A program made the position numbers and the translations under genes. Shown here one piece after another: positions 42,001 through 51,490 of a DNA stretch of 64,000 bases. This DNA is from Hyphococcus sp. (GTDB lineage: Bacteria > Pseudomonadota > Alphaproteobacteria > Caulobacterales > Parvularculaceae). The stretch covers positions 55,742 through 119,741 of the forward strand of contig JAJFGF010000062.1 of assembly GCA_021776245.1 (NCBI GenBank), written 5' to 3'. Every line of letters begins with the position of its first letter. Position 1 is the first letter of the stretch. The notes beneath the pieces were generated by a model, which was not told where the DNA came from, made no database searches, and saw only the letters and a program-made list of their open reading frames with translations.

Positions 42001-43975
42001 CCGCGAAATGGGCAAAGACATCCAGACTGAAAGTTTTACAGCAGCCGGCGTCGGCGACATGTCCGGCGATGTCTTTGGTAACGGCATGCTGTTGTCAACG
42101 AAAACAAAACTTGTCGCCGCTTTTGATCATCGCGATATCTTTATCGACCCGAACCCTGATCCGGCGGCTTCCTATAAAGAACGCAAACGCCTTTTTGACC
42201 TGCCGCGCAGTTCCTGGGCCGATTACAACAAAGATCTCATTTCCAAAGGCGGCGGCGTTTTCAAACGCAGCGCAAAATCCGTCAACCTGACGCCGGAAAT
42301 CATGGCGTTCCTCAATATCACTGACAACAGGCTTGCGCCGAATGAACTCATACGCGCCATCCTCAAAGCCCCGGTTGAGCTTTTCTGGCTGGGCGGCATC
42401 GGCACTTATTTTAAGGCCGAAGCGGAAGAAAACTGGCGCGTCGGCGACCGCGCCAATGACGCCGTGCGCATTAACGCAAGCGAAAGCGGCGCGCAGGTGA
42501 TCGGCGAAGGCGCCAATCTTGGCTTGACGCAAATGGCGCGTATAGAATTTGCGCGCAAAGGCGGCCGCATCAACACCGACGCCATTGATAATTCCGCCGG
42601 CGTCGATTCGTCGGACCATGAAGTCAACATCAAGATCCTTCTGTCCGGCGCAATCGAAAAAGCCGAGCTGAAACCCGCGGCGCGCAACAAGCTGCTCGCC
42701 TCAATGACTGACGATGTGGCCGAGCACGTTCTGCGCCATAATTACGATCAAACCCGCGCCATTACGCTGATGGAAGTATCGGCGCCGTCCGATCTTGATA
42801 TTCATACGCGATTTATAACGACGCTGGAACGCGAGGGCCGCCTCGACCGGGCGCTTGAATATTTGCCGGACACAGAAGCGATCAGTCAATTGCGTCAGCA
42901 TAATCTCGGGCTGACAAGGCCAGAGCTCGCAGTTTTGCTCGCCTATGCGAAATTGTGGCTGTTTGACGAGCTTGTTGCTTCCGATGCGCCGGATGATCCA
43001 ATTTTCGAATCGGAACTTTTCGCCTATTTCCCGCAAGCCGTGCACGAATTTACCGGAGCAATCGTTTCTCACCGCCTGCGCAAGGAAATTATTGCAACGC
43101 GGCTGTCAAACGAAATTGTCGATACATGCGGAGTCAGCTTTGCACAGCGCGCCGTTGAAACAACCGGCGCAGACTTTCCAACCGTGTCGCTTGCCTATGA
43201 GGCGGCGCGACGCATTTATAGTCTGAATGATTTCGCCGCCTCTGTTGATGCGCTCGACAGCAAGGTTCCCGCATCACTGCAAACCGCGCTTTATCGCGAG
43301 GCCGTGACGCTGTTGCGCGAGCAGGTATTCCACCTCCTGAGCGATACGAAATCAAAGGACACGTTAATCCGCGGCGGCCTGAAAGCCGCGATCGCAAAAT
43401 ACCAGGCGCCGGTGGCGCAATTTAAAAAAGCGTTGCCTGATATTCTTCCCGTCGAGGCCGCGCAGATGCTTGAGGAACGCTATGAGCATTGGCTCTCATT
43501 GGCCGCGCCCAAAGCCATCGCCCGCGAGGCGGCGTCAATACCGGCGCTCGAATACGCATTTGATATTGTCGATCTCGCCGCTGAAACCGGATGGTCCAAT
43601 CCTGGCGTCGGCGGCGTCTTTTTCGCCGTCGGACGCATGTTCAAAATTGACGCGCTCCGCGACCGGGCGCGCCGCGAGCCGCCAAGCGATCACTATGACA
43701 AAGTGGCGATGCGGCAAATTATTGAAGATTTGGGCGCGCGCCAGCGCGTGTTGACTCAAAGGATAATTTCTTTTGCCGGCGACGAACCAAAAGGAACGCC
43801 TTCTCAATGGGTCGATAAGGTGATTGCGCGATGGGTCGAAACCGGCGCCGAAGCGATCGCCCGGTTCGAAGCGACGGCCGGCGAGCTTGATCTTACAGGC
43901 GCCGTCAGCGTCGGCAAGTTCACGCTCTTTGCAAGAAAGCTCGATGAACTGGCGGATCAGGCGGTGGATTTTTAG
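39074..43975 (+). CDS. gdhB: NAD-specific glutamate dehydrogenase, large (GDH-1600 class)
   Basis: A protein of about 1633 residues that converts glutamate to 2-oxoglutarate and ammonia with NAD. The N-terminal half carries the ACT-like and regulatory regions typical of the class. The catalytic core includes RFGPVARGGLRWSDR, TEVLGLVKAQRVKNAVIVP, GSKGGFYPK, and the NAD-domain segment GVGDMSGDVFGNGML. The helical C-terminal part is intact. I chose ATG 39074 because GGGA lies 4 bases upstream; ATG 39050 falls in a repeat element and is a possible alternative. A single-gene unit between repeat-rich DNA and convergent purH. Confidence 0.96.
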   Translation: MPEGFQTHIDDQVLQQVIDLAKKKKIGDFDEAGELAKAYASYLQQLVLYATGEDRIWSEPQSLLNRAANAWKNSRTRKIGESKINLRIEDGKDWTAKRLVLDIVTEDKPFLVDSLSAALSEAGKPVSFFSNAVIDVARDKTGKRDATGKADHIRESMIHAEMDPPVQDKEIESLHAELVAVLDDVAIAVADWEPMRARLATCITQLEKSQITGVKGDERRDAVEFLKWLWDNRFAFLGVRHFTYSNENGDIRFEHDLEQDLGILRDPNRRVLNTTFQKNGELSPSVAAFLDSSEPIIVAKANAKSLVHRRAYMDYVGVKSYSLDGKLTGEDRFIGLFTADAYNRRATDVPLIRSKIKTLVEATAFTPGGHNEKALINILETFPRDELFQIDIETLREISLGILRLYKRPRVKLFLRRGRFDRFVSALVFIPRDRFGSDVREQIGALLASTFDGEVLSFSPFFGDAALVRVHFVIGIEPSAPEGPGLTELTRQVRLICRNWSDDLLDAMRGAHGGAAPAALFSKYEKAFRAGYKDRSTLPETLADITILETHSEKPLALRAYRHDDDTASIVRVKIYKHGEPMPLSKLIPTIENLGLNVIQEAGYQVTPFGDPENGAFWIHDFHTEHEKGRNIDLDDVKAAFEDTILAVLEGRTEDDGFNALVLTAGINWREAWLLRAAAKHHLQAGFQYSQSYIEEAISSHPLLARDLIAAFHARFNPDGPEDPDPRLSEVEKADLKITESLNDVESLDEDRIIRRFLNLFSAMTRTNYYQRTDNGGLKSYISFKIDSQRLDELPQPRPYREIFVSGPRVDGVHLRFGPVARGGLRWSDRREDFRTEVLGLVKAQRVKNAVIVPNGSKGGFYPKHLPAGGDRNAIYEEGREAYKIFIRGLLDLTDNIVQGKVTPPPQVVRWDDPDPYLVVAADKGTAQFSDTANAVAGEYGFWLGDAFASGGSVGYDHKVMGITARGAWEAVKRHFREMGKDIQTESFTAAGVGDMSGDVFGNGMLLSTKTKLVAAFDHRDIFIDPNPDPAASYKERKRLFDLPRSSWADYNKDLISKGGGVFKRSAKSVNLTPEIMAFLNITDNRLAPNELIRAILKAPVELFWLGGIGTYFKAEAEENWRVGDRANDAVRINASESGAQVIGEGANLGLTQMARIEFARKGGRINTDAIDNSAGVDSSDHEVNIKILLSGAIEKAELKPAARNKLLASMTDDVAEHVLRHNYDQTRAITLMEVSAPSDLDIHTRFITTLEREGRLDRALEYLPDTEAISQLRQHNLGLTRPELAVLLAYAKLWLFDELVASDAPDDPIFESELFAYFPQAVHEFTGAIVSHRLRKEIIATRLSNEIVDTCGVSFAQRAVETTGADFPTVSLAYEAARRIYSLNDFAASVDALDSKVPASLQTALYREAVTLLREQVFHLLSDTKSKDTLIRGGLKAAIAKYQAPVAQFKKALPDILPVEAAQMLEERYEHWLSLAAPKAIAREAASIPALEYAFDIVDLAAETGWSNPGVGGVFFAVGRMFKIDALRDRARREPPSDHYDKVAMRQIIEDLGARQRVLTQRIISFAGDEPKGTPSQWVDKVIARWVETGAEAIARFEATAGELDLTGAVSVGKFTLFARKLDELADQAVDF

Positions 43976-44020
43976 GACGCCGGGCGACGTTGACGACTGC
44001 GGCTTTAATATCGCCGCGCC

Positions 44021-45604
44021 CTAATGCCGGAAATGCCTGACGCCGGTAAAGACCATAGCCAGGCCCGCCTCGTCGGCGGCGGCGATCACTTCGTCATCGC
44101 GCATGGAACCGCCCGGCTGAATCACCGCTGTCGCGCCGGCCTTTGCCGCGGTCAGCAATCCGTCGGCGAATGGGAAAAACGCATCGGACGCAACGACCGA
44201 TCCTTGCGTCAGCGGCGCGGGCGCGCCGCAGGCCTCTGCCGCATCAATCGCCTTTTGCGCCGCGATGCGGCTTGAATCGAGCCGGCTCATTTGTCCGGCG
44301 CCGACGCCGACGGTCGCTTTGTCTTTCACATAGACGATCGCATTGGACTTGACGTGTTTGGCGACTTTGAACGCAAACAGCATGTCGTCGAGTTCAGTTT
44401 CGGTCGGCTGCCGTTTTGATACGATCTTGAGATCCGGCCTGCCGATAATTTTATTGTCGCGGGTTTGAACGAGAAAACCGCCAGCGACGGGTTTTAAAGT
44501 CATGCCCGGAGCATCAGGCGCCGGGATGCCGCCGGCAATCAACAATCTCAAATTTTTCTTTTTCGAAAATATTTCCAGCGCCGCCTCATCGATGTCCGGC
44601 GCAATCACAACTTCGGTAAAAACTTTAGTGATCATTTCCGCGACCGGCCCGGTGAGCTTTTGATTAAGCGCGACAATCCCGCCAAAGGCGGAAACCGGAT
44701 CGCAGCGCAGCGCCAGTTCATAGGCTGTCGCCAAATCACTCGCTGTCGCCGCGCCGCACGGATTGGCGTGTTTAATGATGGCGACTGCCGGTATTGCCGG
44801 ATCAAACTCGGCGATCAGCTCATAGGCGGCGTCGGTATCGTTTAAATTATTATAGGAAAGCTCTTTTCCCTGCAGCTGGCGCGCCGTGGCAACGCCGCAT
44901 CGCGCTTCGCCGGTTCGATAAAACGCCGCGTCCTGATGCGGGTTCTCGCCATAACGCAATGTCGCCTGCCGGCGACCGGCAAAACTGAAATCACCGGAAA
45001 ACGCATCCCCGGTCTGGGTTCGAAACCAGGCGGCGATCGCTGCATCATAGCCCGCCGTCTTCGCATAGGCTTTGGCGGCAAGGCGGCGCTTTGTATCAGT
45101 CGCCAGCGTAGAATTTTTCTCAATTTCATCGGCTACGAGGTCGTAATCCGCCGGATCGGTGACGACGCCGACAAAGGCGTGATTTTTCGCCGCCGCGCGG
45201 ATCATCGCAGGCCCGCCAATATCGATATTTTCGACACATTCATCATAGCCGGCGCCGCGTTCAACCGTTTGTTCGAAAGGGTACAAATTGACGATCAGCA
45301 AATCGATATCGACGATGCCGTGCTCCGCCATTGAGCGCTGATGCGCGTCATTATCGCGCAAGGACAAAAGCCCGCCATGGACGCGCGGATGCAGCGTCTT
45401 GATCCGCCCATCCATCATTTCCGGAAACGCGGTCAATTCCGATACGTCGCTGACGGCAAGACCCGCTTCGCGCAGCGCATTCGCGGTGCCGCCGGTCGAG
45501 ACCAGCGCGACGCCCGCGCCGGCCAGGCGCTGTGCAAAAGCGACAATGCCGTCCTTGTCGGAAACTGATATCAGGGCGCGGCGAACCGGGCGTTCGTCAC
45601 TCAT
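44021..45604 (-). CDS. purH: bifunctional AICAR formyltransferase/IMP cyclohydrolase
   Basis: A 527-residue enzyme for the last two steps of purine synthesis. The N-terminal cyclohydrolase (MGS-like) domain starts [18 protein letters not shown] and includes [14 protein letters not shown] and [18 protein letters not shown]. The C-terminal transformylase contains [10 protein letters not shown] and [12 protein letters not shown] at the very end. GGAG lies 8 bases before the ATG. It follows the CapD-like gene by 65 bases on the same strand, after rpe and the heparinase-like gene. Confidence 0.97.
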   Translation of the reverse strand: MSDERPVRRALISVSDKDGIVAFAQRLAGAGVALVSTGGTANALREAGLAVSDVSELTAFPEMMDGRIKTLHPRVHGGLLSLRDNDAHQRSMAEHGIVDIDLLIVNLYPFEQTVERGAGYDECVENIDIGGPAMIRAAAKNHAFVGVVTDPADYDLVADEIEKNSTLATDTKRRLAAKAYAKTAGYDAAIAAWFRTQTGDAFSGDFSFAGRRQATLRYGENPHQDAAFYRTGEARCGVATARQLQGKELSYNNLNDTDAAYELIAEFDPAIPAVAIIKHANPCGAATASDLATAYELALRCDPVSAFGGIVALNQKLTGPVAEMITKVFTEVVIAPDIDEAALEIFSKKKNLRLLIAGGIPAPDAPGMTLKPVAGGFLVQTRDNKIIGRPDLKIVSKRQPTETELDDMLFAFKVAKHVKSNAIVYVKDKATVGVGAGQMSRLDSSRIAAQKAIDAAEACGAPAPLTQGSVVASDAFFPFADGLLTAAKAGATAVIQPGGSMRDDEVIAAADEAGLAMVFTGVRHFRH

Positions 45605-45669
45605 GGGGAAACTCCATCATCCAAAGCGCTTCGCGAAAAACCGGGAGCCGCTTTTTTTCGCATCTTGCT

Positions 45670-46884
45670 CTATTGATTCGACCGGTTGCGCTCGCGCGAC
45701 GCATCAGAATGCGGCGCTCTGAATTCCGGCACGAGATGATGGACCGCTTCGTCCAGCGCATCCTGGTTGCCGTCCTTGGCGTATTTGATGACGTCGCTGA
45801 GGCGCGGATTGAGCAGGGGCAGATCGATCATCGCCGGCGACGCCAGCAAAACGCCGTCCGCGCCGGTCTTGATCAGCTTGTCCGTGTCCAAAAACATTTC
45901 TTCAAAGAGCTTTTCCCCGGCGCGCAGGCCGGTAAACCGGATTTCAATGTCTTCGCCGGGCGTCAACCCATAGGCTTCGATCATTCGCTTGGCGAGATCG
46001 AGAATTTTCACCGGCTCGCCCATATCGAGAACGAACACGCGGCCGTCATGCATGACGATCATTTCCTCAGCGCTGTCGAGGCTCGCAGCCTGCAGCACCA
46101 GCTGGACCGCCTCGCGCGTCGTCATGAAAAACCGCAGGATTTCCGGATGCGTGACCGTGACCGGACCGCCGCGTTCAATCTGGCGCTTGAAGAGCGGCGC
46201 CACAGAACCCGTTGACCCTAACACATTGCCGAACCGCACGGTGACAAAGCGCGTTTTGTTTTGCGCAACGTCTTGCGCCTGCGCATAAAGTTCAGCAATC
46301 CGTTTTGTCGCGCCCATGAAACTCGTTGGATTGACGGCCTTGTCTGTCGAAATGAAAACAACCGTTTCCGCTTCATATTCAATCGCCGTGTCAAACAGGT
46401 TTTTTGCGCCATAAACATTTGTCAGCGCGCCGGCGCAGCGGTTTTCTTCGACGATCGGCACATGTTTGAATGCAGCCGCATGCAACACAACTTCAGGGCG
46501 GGCTCTATCAAACACGCGCCTTAAATGTTCGGGCCGGCAAACATCGGTAAGGTCCGACGTCATAAACGGTCCGCGACCCGCTTCCTTCAATTCAAGGTCA
46601 ATCTGGTAAAGGGCAAATTCGGCGTTATCGACGAGCGCCAAATGCTCGGGTTCAAAACTCGCAATTTGCCGGCAGAGTTCGGAACCAATCGTTCCGCCTG
46701 CGCCCGTCACCAAAACGCGTTTGCCCGCGATCAGCCGGCGCGCAGCGCGTTGATCAATCTTGCGCGGCCGACGCGGCAACATCTCGCCCATGTCAAGCAG
46801 CGGCGAGCCGTTGACCGCATGGCTGTCGCCTGCGCGTTTGCCGCCCCGCAGCGCACGTTCAATGAATCCCCCAATTTTCGCCAT
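45670..46884 (-). CDS. CapD/FlaA1-like UDP-sugar 4,6-dehydratase, soluble form
   Basis: A 404-residue protein of the polysaccharide biosynthesis CapD family. The NAD loop is VLVTGAGGTIGSELCRQI, the HAAAFKHVPIVE segment is typical of the family, and the catalytic region is FISTDKAVNPTSFMGATKR. It lacks the four-helix membrane domain of the long (WbpM-like) form, so it should be cytoplasmic and make a 4-keto-6-deoxy sugar nucleotide. No other polysaccharide gene is adjacent; it lies between the heparinase-like gene and purH on the same strand. It may serve a capsule or flagellin-sugar pathway encoded elsewhere. Confidence 0.9.
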   Translation of the reverse strand: MAKIGGFIERALRGGKRAGDSHAVNGSPLLDMGEMLPRRPRKIDQRAARRLIAGKRVLVTGAGGTIGSELCRQIASFEPEHLALVDNAEFALYQIDLELKEAGRGPFMTSDLTDVCRPEHLRRVFDRARPEVVLHAAAFKHVPIVEENRCAGALTNVYGAKNLFDTAIEYEAETVVFISTDKAVNPTSFMGATKRIAELYAQAQDVAQNKTRFVTVRFGNVLGSTGSVAPLFKRQIERGGPVTVTHPEILRFFMTTREAVQLVLQAASLDSAEEMIVMHDGRVFVLDMGEPVKILDLAKRMIEAYGLTPGEDIEIRFTGLRAGEKLFEEMFLDTDKLIKTGADGVLLASPAMIDLPLLNPRLSDVIKYAKDGNQDALDEAVHHLVPEFRAPHSDASRERNRSNQ

Positions 46885-46957
46885 GACGCCGTCCGCTGAT
46901 CTATACTTTAGCTTCTAGGATTTAGCCTACCTGAACGGCCTTCGCAAATCGCCCTGG

Positions 46958-48625
46958 TCAGACCGCATCAAGCCGCTGCAACGCCCACCGCGCCGCGCAT
47001 CGTTCGCCGTTTTCCCTGCCGCACAATGTTGCGCCCAGCGCGATTTGCTCGGTCGAAACCGGGGCGCCGCCTTCACCGCAATACGCACTTTTTTCAAGCC
47101 GCAATTCGCGGCAATTTGATTTAAATCGCCAGCCTTCCTTGTTCGGCAGCAGCAGCAAAACGGACCGGCGGTCGCGGGCAAGAGATGCGCGCACTGTGGG
47201 ATGTAACTGAAAGCGCCACACCGCATGCGCGAGGAGTTCCTCCGGCGCCGCCGTCAACAGTTCTTCACCACGCAGATTGGCGCCGTCGGCCGACAGGAAA
47301 AGACGCCGCATATAAGTCGCGCGCGCCTCATGGGTTGTGTTGATCTCGCGCTCAAATTCAAGCAGTTGACCCTTGCCCTCTTCGGCGCGCCGGTGCGACG
47401 CATCGCCAAAGGTAACCGTCATATCCGTTCCGTCAAACGAAAGCGCCGAATGCGCAGCACGGCGTTCCAGCGCCTGGCGCCATTCCGGCCCGCGATGACC
47501 GCCATTGCCGCAATTAACGAAAATCCGGCTTCGGCCGGTTGAAAAATGCAAACTTCCCGAGCTTTTGAATGAAGAACCGGAGCCAAGATCGCTGGCGGTG
47601 TCCATGATCAGAACCGCGCGCGCCGCCGACATTTTGTGATAGCCGGAATGGCGCGCAAAATTTGTCGGCGCCGAATCCGGATCGATAAAACTCTGGACCG
47701 CCAATACGGCGCTGCCGTCATCTTCATAGCCGCCGTTAAAAACCGCAAGACGGCCGTCGGGGCAGCGAAAAAATGTCGCCATGGCGCTGGCGCGCAAAAC
47801 CATGTGACGCAAAAAACCGGGCGGCTGTAATCCGCGCGCTTCGATTGTCTTCAACAATGTCTGCAATCGCAGCGCCAGCTTTAATTGCCGTGACGGGTTG
47901 CGGCTGACATGACCGCCATCGGGCCGCAATTGCAGGCGCAACTCGCGGCGGGTCATTTCCAGACCGCGCTCGGCCGGCCCTTCGCAGCCCGGCAGGCAAT
48001 AGCCCGCAATGGCGAGCCCCAGTGACGTCATCAGCCGGTCAAAGCCGGTCTCGGCGCGATGGGTCGTGCGCGCCAGATGCCGTGTCTGCCGCGCCATCGA
48101 TGTTAAAACCCGGCTGCGCCAGAGCGCGTCGGTTTGCGCCAGCACCAACGGATAATGGGCGCAAAGCTGCACCAGCCGCTCGGCGACGAAATAAGGCGCC
48201 CAGGCTTCCGCATGCCAACGCTCAAAACGATCCAGCCAGGCTTTCATAAGCACCCGCGCCGGCGCCCTGCCGCCGTCGCCGCCAAGCGCCTCGAGATGGC
48301 GCAACCATGAAAACCCTTGAAGATAGGCGAAAAGGGCGGCGCCGGGGATTGGCAGATCCCAAAGCCGTTCAAGCTCGCCTTCACAATCGACTGACTCATC
48401 ACCCAGGGCGAGACGTCCCCGGCTAAGCGAGATCGCAAGATCTTTGTCGGGTTTGCGCGGATCGCCCGGTTGAAAGAACAAACGGTCCGGCGTCGGTCCT
48501 TTTAATTGCGCCTGATAAAATGGGCTCTCGCCCCACGCTCTTTGCACGCGATGGATCATGTCGCGCGGTCGCGATCGCTGCGCGCCCTCATGCATTTTCT
48601 TTGATGAGCCCGCAGCGCCGCTCAT
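46958..48625 (-). CDS. heparinase II/III family protein
   Basis: A 555-residue protein with an N-terminal (alpha/alpha) toroid segment and a C-terminal beta-sheet domain. Family landmarks are [22 protein letters not shown] in the middle, and then [29 protein letters not shown] and [15 protein letters not shown]. No signal peptide is visible, which is usual for the alphaproteobacterial group encoded next to rpe and purH. The real substrate is unknown. The ATG overlaps the rpe stop (ATGA), so translation is coupled. Confidence 0.9.
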   Translation of the reverse strand: MSGAAGSSKKMHEGAQRSRPRDMIHRVQRAWGESPFYQAQLKGPTPDRLFFQPGDPRKPDKDLAISLSRGRLALGDESVDCEGELERLWDLPIPGAALFAYLQGFSWLRHLEALGGDGGRAPARVLMKAWLDRFERWHAEAWAPYFVAERLVQLCAHYPLVLAQTDALWRSRVLTSMARQTRHLARTTHRAETGFDRLMTSLGLAIAGYCLPGCEGPAERGLEMTRRELRLQLRPDGGHVSRNPSRQLKLALRLQTLLKTIEARGLQPPGFLRHMVLRASAMATFFRCPDGRLAVFNGGYEDDGSAVLAVQSFIDPDSAPTNFARHSGYHKMSAARAVLIMDTASDLGSGSSFKSSGSLHFSTGRSRIFVNCGNGGHRGPEWRQALERRAAHSALSFDGTDMTVTFGDASHRRAEEGKGQLLEFEREINTTHEARATYMRRLFLSADGANLRGEELLTAAPEELLAHAVWRFQLHPTVRASLARDRRSVLLLLPNKEGWRFKSNCRELRLEKSAYCGEGGAPVSTEQIALGATLCGRENGERCAARWALQRLDAV

Positions 48626-49284
48626 AACGCCGGACGCAATGCGCTGATATTGGCTGCATAGGCGCCCGCGCCGCCTTTGAAAACAGCCGATCCCGCAACA
48701 AGCATGTTGGCGCCCGCAGCGATCGCTTTTGGCGCGGTCACGCGATCAACGCCGCCGTCAACTTCCAGAAGAATGTCCCTGCCGGAGCGATCGATCATTT
48801 TTCGCAACGCTTCGATCTTGCGCAATTGCGATTCAATAAACTTCTGGCCGCCGAAACCGGGATTGACCGACATCACCAGCACAAGATCAAGCTCGTCGAG
48901 AACGGCCTCGACGGCGCCCGCCGGCGTCGCCGGATTGAGTGAAACCCCCGCCTTAATTCCATGCGCTTTGATCTGCTGGATGGTGCGATGAAGATGCGGG
49001 CCCGCTTCCGGATGAACCGTCAAAATATCGGCGCCCGCCGACACGAAATCGTCAATAAACGGATCGACCGGCGAAATCATCAGATGCACGTCAAACGGCA
49101 AGTCGGTTGCGCTGCGGATCGCGCTCACGACCGCCGGGCCGATCGTCAGATTTGGGACGAAATGACCGTCCATGACATCCACATGAATATAGTCCGCGCC
49201 GGCTGCGGCAACGGCTGCAACTTCTTCACCGAGACGGGCAAAATCGGCGGCGAGAATGGATGGGGCAATGGAAACGCGACGCAT
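48622..49284 (-). CDS. rpe: ribulose-phosphate 3-epimerase
   Basis: A 220-residue TIM-barrel enzyme that interconverts ribulose-5-phosphate and xylulose-5-phosphate. Metal and substrate motifs: [57 protein letters not shown] and LEVDGGV. I chose ATG 49284 (MRRVSIAPS); the frame extends to a TTG at 49320 with no homologous sequence. It is the first gene of the rpe-heparinase-CapD-purH run. Confidence 0.97.
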   Translation of the reverse strand: MRRVSIAPSILAADFARLGEEVAAVAAAGADYIHVDVMDGHFVPNLTIGPAVVSAIRSATDLPFDVHLMISPVDPFIDDFVSAGADILTVHPEAGPHLHRTIQQIKAHGIKAGVSLNPATPAGAVEAVLDELDLVLVMSVNPGFGGQKFIESQLRKIEALRKMIDRSGRDILLEVDGGVDRVTAPKAIAAGANMLVAGSAVFKGGAGAYAANISALRPAL

Positions 49285-49577
49285 GAATGAGGGGTATAGT
49301 GATGCGCCTTGTTCGCGCAATAATTTACACGGTTAAATTGCATCAAAAATCTTTTGCCTGTGCCAGCAAAAAACCCCGCCAAATGGGGCGGGGTTTCTTG
49401 TGTGGGCTTTTGCAAGGGAAGCAGGAAGGGTATCGTCGTCGAAGGTGCTCGTGTGACCGTGGAATTTCTGTTGCGTTGGTTCTATTGGGGGATTTTGGCC
49501 AAAATAAGACGAAATACGCGCAGCCCGCCACAATCTGTTGTTTTTATTGGTTAATTTCCATTTACCATAAATTGCTT
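49285..49577. other. gap with terminator between the 187-residue membrane protein and rpe
   Basis: Bases 49371-49396 form a terminator (separate entry). Upstream of it, near 49551-49566, the minus strand reads GTAA-ATGGAAA-TTAAC, a CtrA-like site with one mismatch but in a gene-end position, so probably chance. The rpe promoter should lie between 49290 and 49365. No ORF is supported. Confidence 0.5.
49371..49396 (-). terminator. rho-independent terminator
   Basis: AAACCCCGCC, loop of six, GGCGGGGTTT. On the minus strand the hairpin is followed by TTTTTT, so it ends transcripts of the gene at 49578-50141 before rpe begins. Confidence 0.82.
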
Positions 49578-50141
49578 CTATGATTTCAAGACCTTGGCCG
49601 GCTGGAAAAAAGCACGGGTTTTCATAACGCCATAGACGCCAATGCCGGCCATCGCGGCGCCGGCGATTAATCCGCCCATCCACTCGATATCGAACAGCCA
49701 CAACCCGGTCAGGGAAAACAGCGCAAGGCCGGTCATCAACCCTGCAAACCGCAAGGGCGAAGCAACTGTCCGGCCGATAACGCGGCCAGCGCCAGCGGCG
49801 GCCGCAACCGAAATCTTCGCCGCGCCGCCAACCGTTTTTCCTGCGACACGGGCAAGTTTGCGCGCGCCGATCAGTTTTACCAGACCGCCCAGGGCCCCTG
49901 CCGCTGCGGCGAGCAACGCCCATTTACCGGCACTCGTCGATTTTTGCCCTTTATCCTGGTCAGCGCCATGATCCAGGCCGGAATCAATTGCCGGCAACGG
50001 CGCTTCAATCACCGCCGGGTAAGCGGCCTGATCAACGTCGCTCGCCAGCGCTGGCGATAAAGCTGCTGCGCCCGCCAATACAGACGCCGCCGCCATCAGC
50101 GCGATTTTCGTTTTCCGGGTCCTGTCCATATTTTTCACCAT
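49578..50141 (-). CDS. exported Ala/Gly-rich membrane protein, unknown function
   Basis: A 187-residue protein that I do not recognise. A signal peptide (IALMAAASVLAGAAALSPALA) leads to a polar stretch with DHGADQDKGQKS, a glycine-rich membrane helix (WALLAAAAGALGGLVKLIG), a Gly/Ala/Lys segment and two more helices (GLMTGLALFSLTGLWLF and GGLIAGAAMAGIGVYGVM). AAAGG lies 6 bases before the first ATG. A terminator follows. It is divergent from the aldo-keto reductase gene. Confidence 0.75.
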   Translation of the reverse strand: MVKNMDRTRKTKIALMAAASVLAGAAALSPALASDVDQAAYPAVIEAPLPAIDSGLDHGADQDKGQKSTSAGKWALLAAAAGALGGLVKLIGARKLARVAGKTVGGAAKISVAAAAGAGRVIGRTVASPLRFAGLMTGLALFSLTGLWLFDIEWMGGLIAGAAMAGIGVYGVMKTRAFFQPAKVLKS

Positions 50142-50268
50142 ATTTAGCCTTTCAGATGGGGTCCCGCCCGGGCGCTTTCAATCTGCTGTTTTGGCTGTTT
50201 TTGCGGCCATTGTTTTTGGCGGCGAGCCGCGCCAAGAAAAAGCCACAATTCAAACGGAGCCGCAAAAT

Positions 50269-51312
50269 ATGGAAAAACGCCGCCTTGGCCGCACGGATCT
50301 CGATGTCCCCGCCTTATGTCTTGGGACCATGATGTTTGGCGACCAGATCAACGAACAGGACGCCGCCGCGCAGATGGACGCCTGTCTTGATCGCGGGATC
50401 AATTTCTTTGACACGGCGGAGCTTTATACGGTCCCGCCAAAACCGGAAACCCGGGGAGAATCGGAGCGCATTGTCGGGCGCTGGATGGCGGCAAAGAAAA
50501 ACCGCGCCGGCATGATCATCGCAACGAAAGTCTCCGGCCGATCGCCGATGACCTGGATCCGCGACGGCAAGGAAACCCGCCTCACCCGCGAACAGATTGT
50601 TCATGCGGTTGATCGCAGCCTTGAAAATCTGCAAACGGACTATATCGATCTTTATCAGCTGCACTGGCCTGATCGCGGCGTGCAGAATTTTGGCGGCGCG
50701 AGAGACGGCTATGTGCATTATGACGACAAGGGCGTTTCATTTGAAGAAACCCTTGGCGCTCTTGGCGAACTCGTCCGCGCCGGTAAAATCCGCCATATCG
50801 GCGTTTCAAATGAAACGCCGTTCGGCGTGATGCAGTTCTTGCGGCAGGCCGAGATCGGAAGCCAGCCACGCATGGTCTCAATCCAGAACGCTTATAATCT
50901 CGCTAACCGCACCTTCGAATTGGGTCTTGCGGAAATCGCCATGGAAGAACAGGTCGGGCTGCTCGCCTATTCGCCGATTGGCCAGGGCGCGCTCACCGGC
51001 AAATATCTTGGCGGGCAATTACCGAAAGGATCGCGTGGCGAATTGTTTAACCGCATGAGCCGCTATGAAACGCCGCAAGCCGAAGAGGCAATCAATGGTT
51101 ATGTTGAGCTCGCAAACAAATTCGGCGTTCATCCGGCGGCTTTTGCGATGCAGTTCGTCACCACACGGCCGTTTGTGACGTCAAATATTTTCGGCGCCCA
51201 TGGCATGGACCAGCTTGAGATCATTTTTTCCTCGCTTGAGGTCGATTGGTCGGCGGAGATGGAGCGCGCCGTCAATGAACTTCACGGACGCATTCAAAAC
51301 CCCTGCCCTTAA
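50269..51312 (+). CDS. aldo/keto reductase (Tas-like)
   Basis: A 347-residue (alpha/beta)8 NADPH-dependent oxidoreductase. The catalytic tetrad is visible: Asp48 and Tyr53 (FDTAELY), Lys87 (ATKVSG) and His132 (LYQLHWPDR). The GLLAYSPIGQGALTGKYL loop and the Asn-rich AYNLANRTFE segment fit the Tas branch. I chose ATG 50269 (MEKRRLGRTDLDV) behind CGGAG; the frame extends to 50191. The physiological substrate is unknown. It converges with rpsI over a shared terminator. Confidence 0.92.
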   Translation: MEKRRLGRTDLDVPALCLGTMMFGDQINEQDAAAQMDACLDRGINFFDTAELYTVPPKPETRGESERIVGRWMAAKKNRAGMIIATKVSGRSPMTWIRDGKETRLTREQIVHAVDRSLENLQTDYIDLYQLHWPDRGVQNFGGARDGYVHYDDKGVSFEETLGALGELVRAGKIRHIGVSNETPFGVMQFLRQAEIGSQPRMVSIQNAYNLANRTFELGLAEIAMEEQVGLLAYSPIGQGALTGKYLGGQLPKGSRGELFNRMSRYETPQAEEAINGYVELANKFGVHPAAFAMQFVTTRPFVTSNIFGAHGMDQLEIIFSSLEVDWSAEMERAVNELHGRIQNPCP

Positions 51313-51356
51313 TTGGTTTGGCGGATACAATAAAAGACAGAGAACAGGCTATAAAA

Positions 51357-51384
51357 AAACGCCGCCCGAAAAGGCGGCGTTTTT
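51357..51384. terminator. bidirectional terminator between aldo/keto reductase and rpsI
   Basis: AAACGCCGCC, loop CGAAAA, GGCGGCGTTT, with a T run on the plus side and an A run before the stem. It serves both the reductase (plus) and the rplM-rpsI operon (minus). Confidence 0.85.
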
Positions 51385-51406
51385 CGTAATCCTTGAATGC
51401 AGAGAT

Positions 51407-51490
51407 CAGCGTTTCGAAAACTGACTCCGAAACGCGGTTCAGCGTTTTGAGAACTAACCCCGAAACGATTCTTAACGTTTCGAAAACTGA
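51407..51490. repeat. 33-bp repeats derived from the rpsI 3' end
   Basis: Three units, 33 bases apart: CAGCGTTTCGAAAACTGA (51407), CAGCGTTTTGAGAACTAA (51440) and TAACGTTTCGAAAACTGA (51473). The third is the coding end of rpsI (FSKR and stop, read on the minus strand). The other two lie downstream of the stop and look like decayed copies. Confidence 0.75.

Noticed and set aside
45605..45669. possible terminator between the CapD-like gene and purH (CGCTTCGCGAAAAACC...)
   Set aside because: The stem is short and broken, and the genes are on the same strand with a small gap, so a terminator is not supported.
49551..49566. second one-mismatch CtrA-like site (GTAA-ATGGAAA-TTAAC on the minus strand)
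   Set aside because: It lies just past the stop of the gene at 49578, and a terminator separates it from rpe, so it is not in promoter position.
49287..49583. 98-codon plus-strand frame after rpe
   Set aside because: It reads through the minus-strand terminator and has no homologous pattern.
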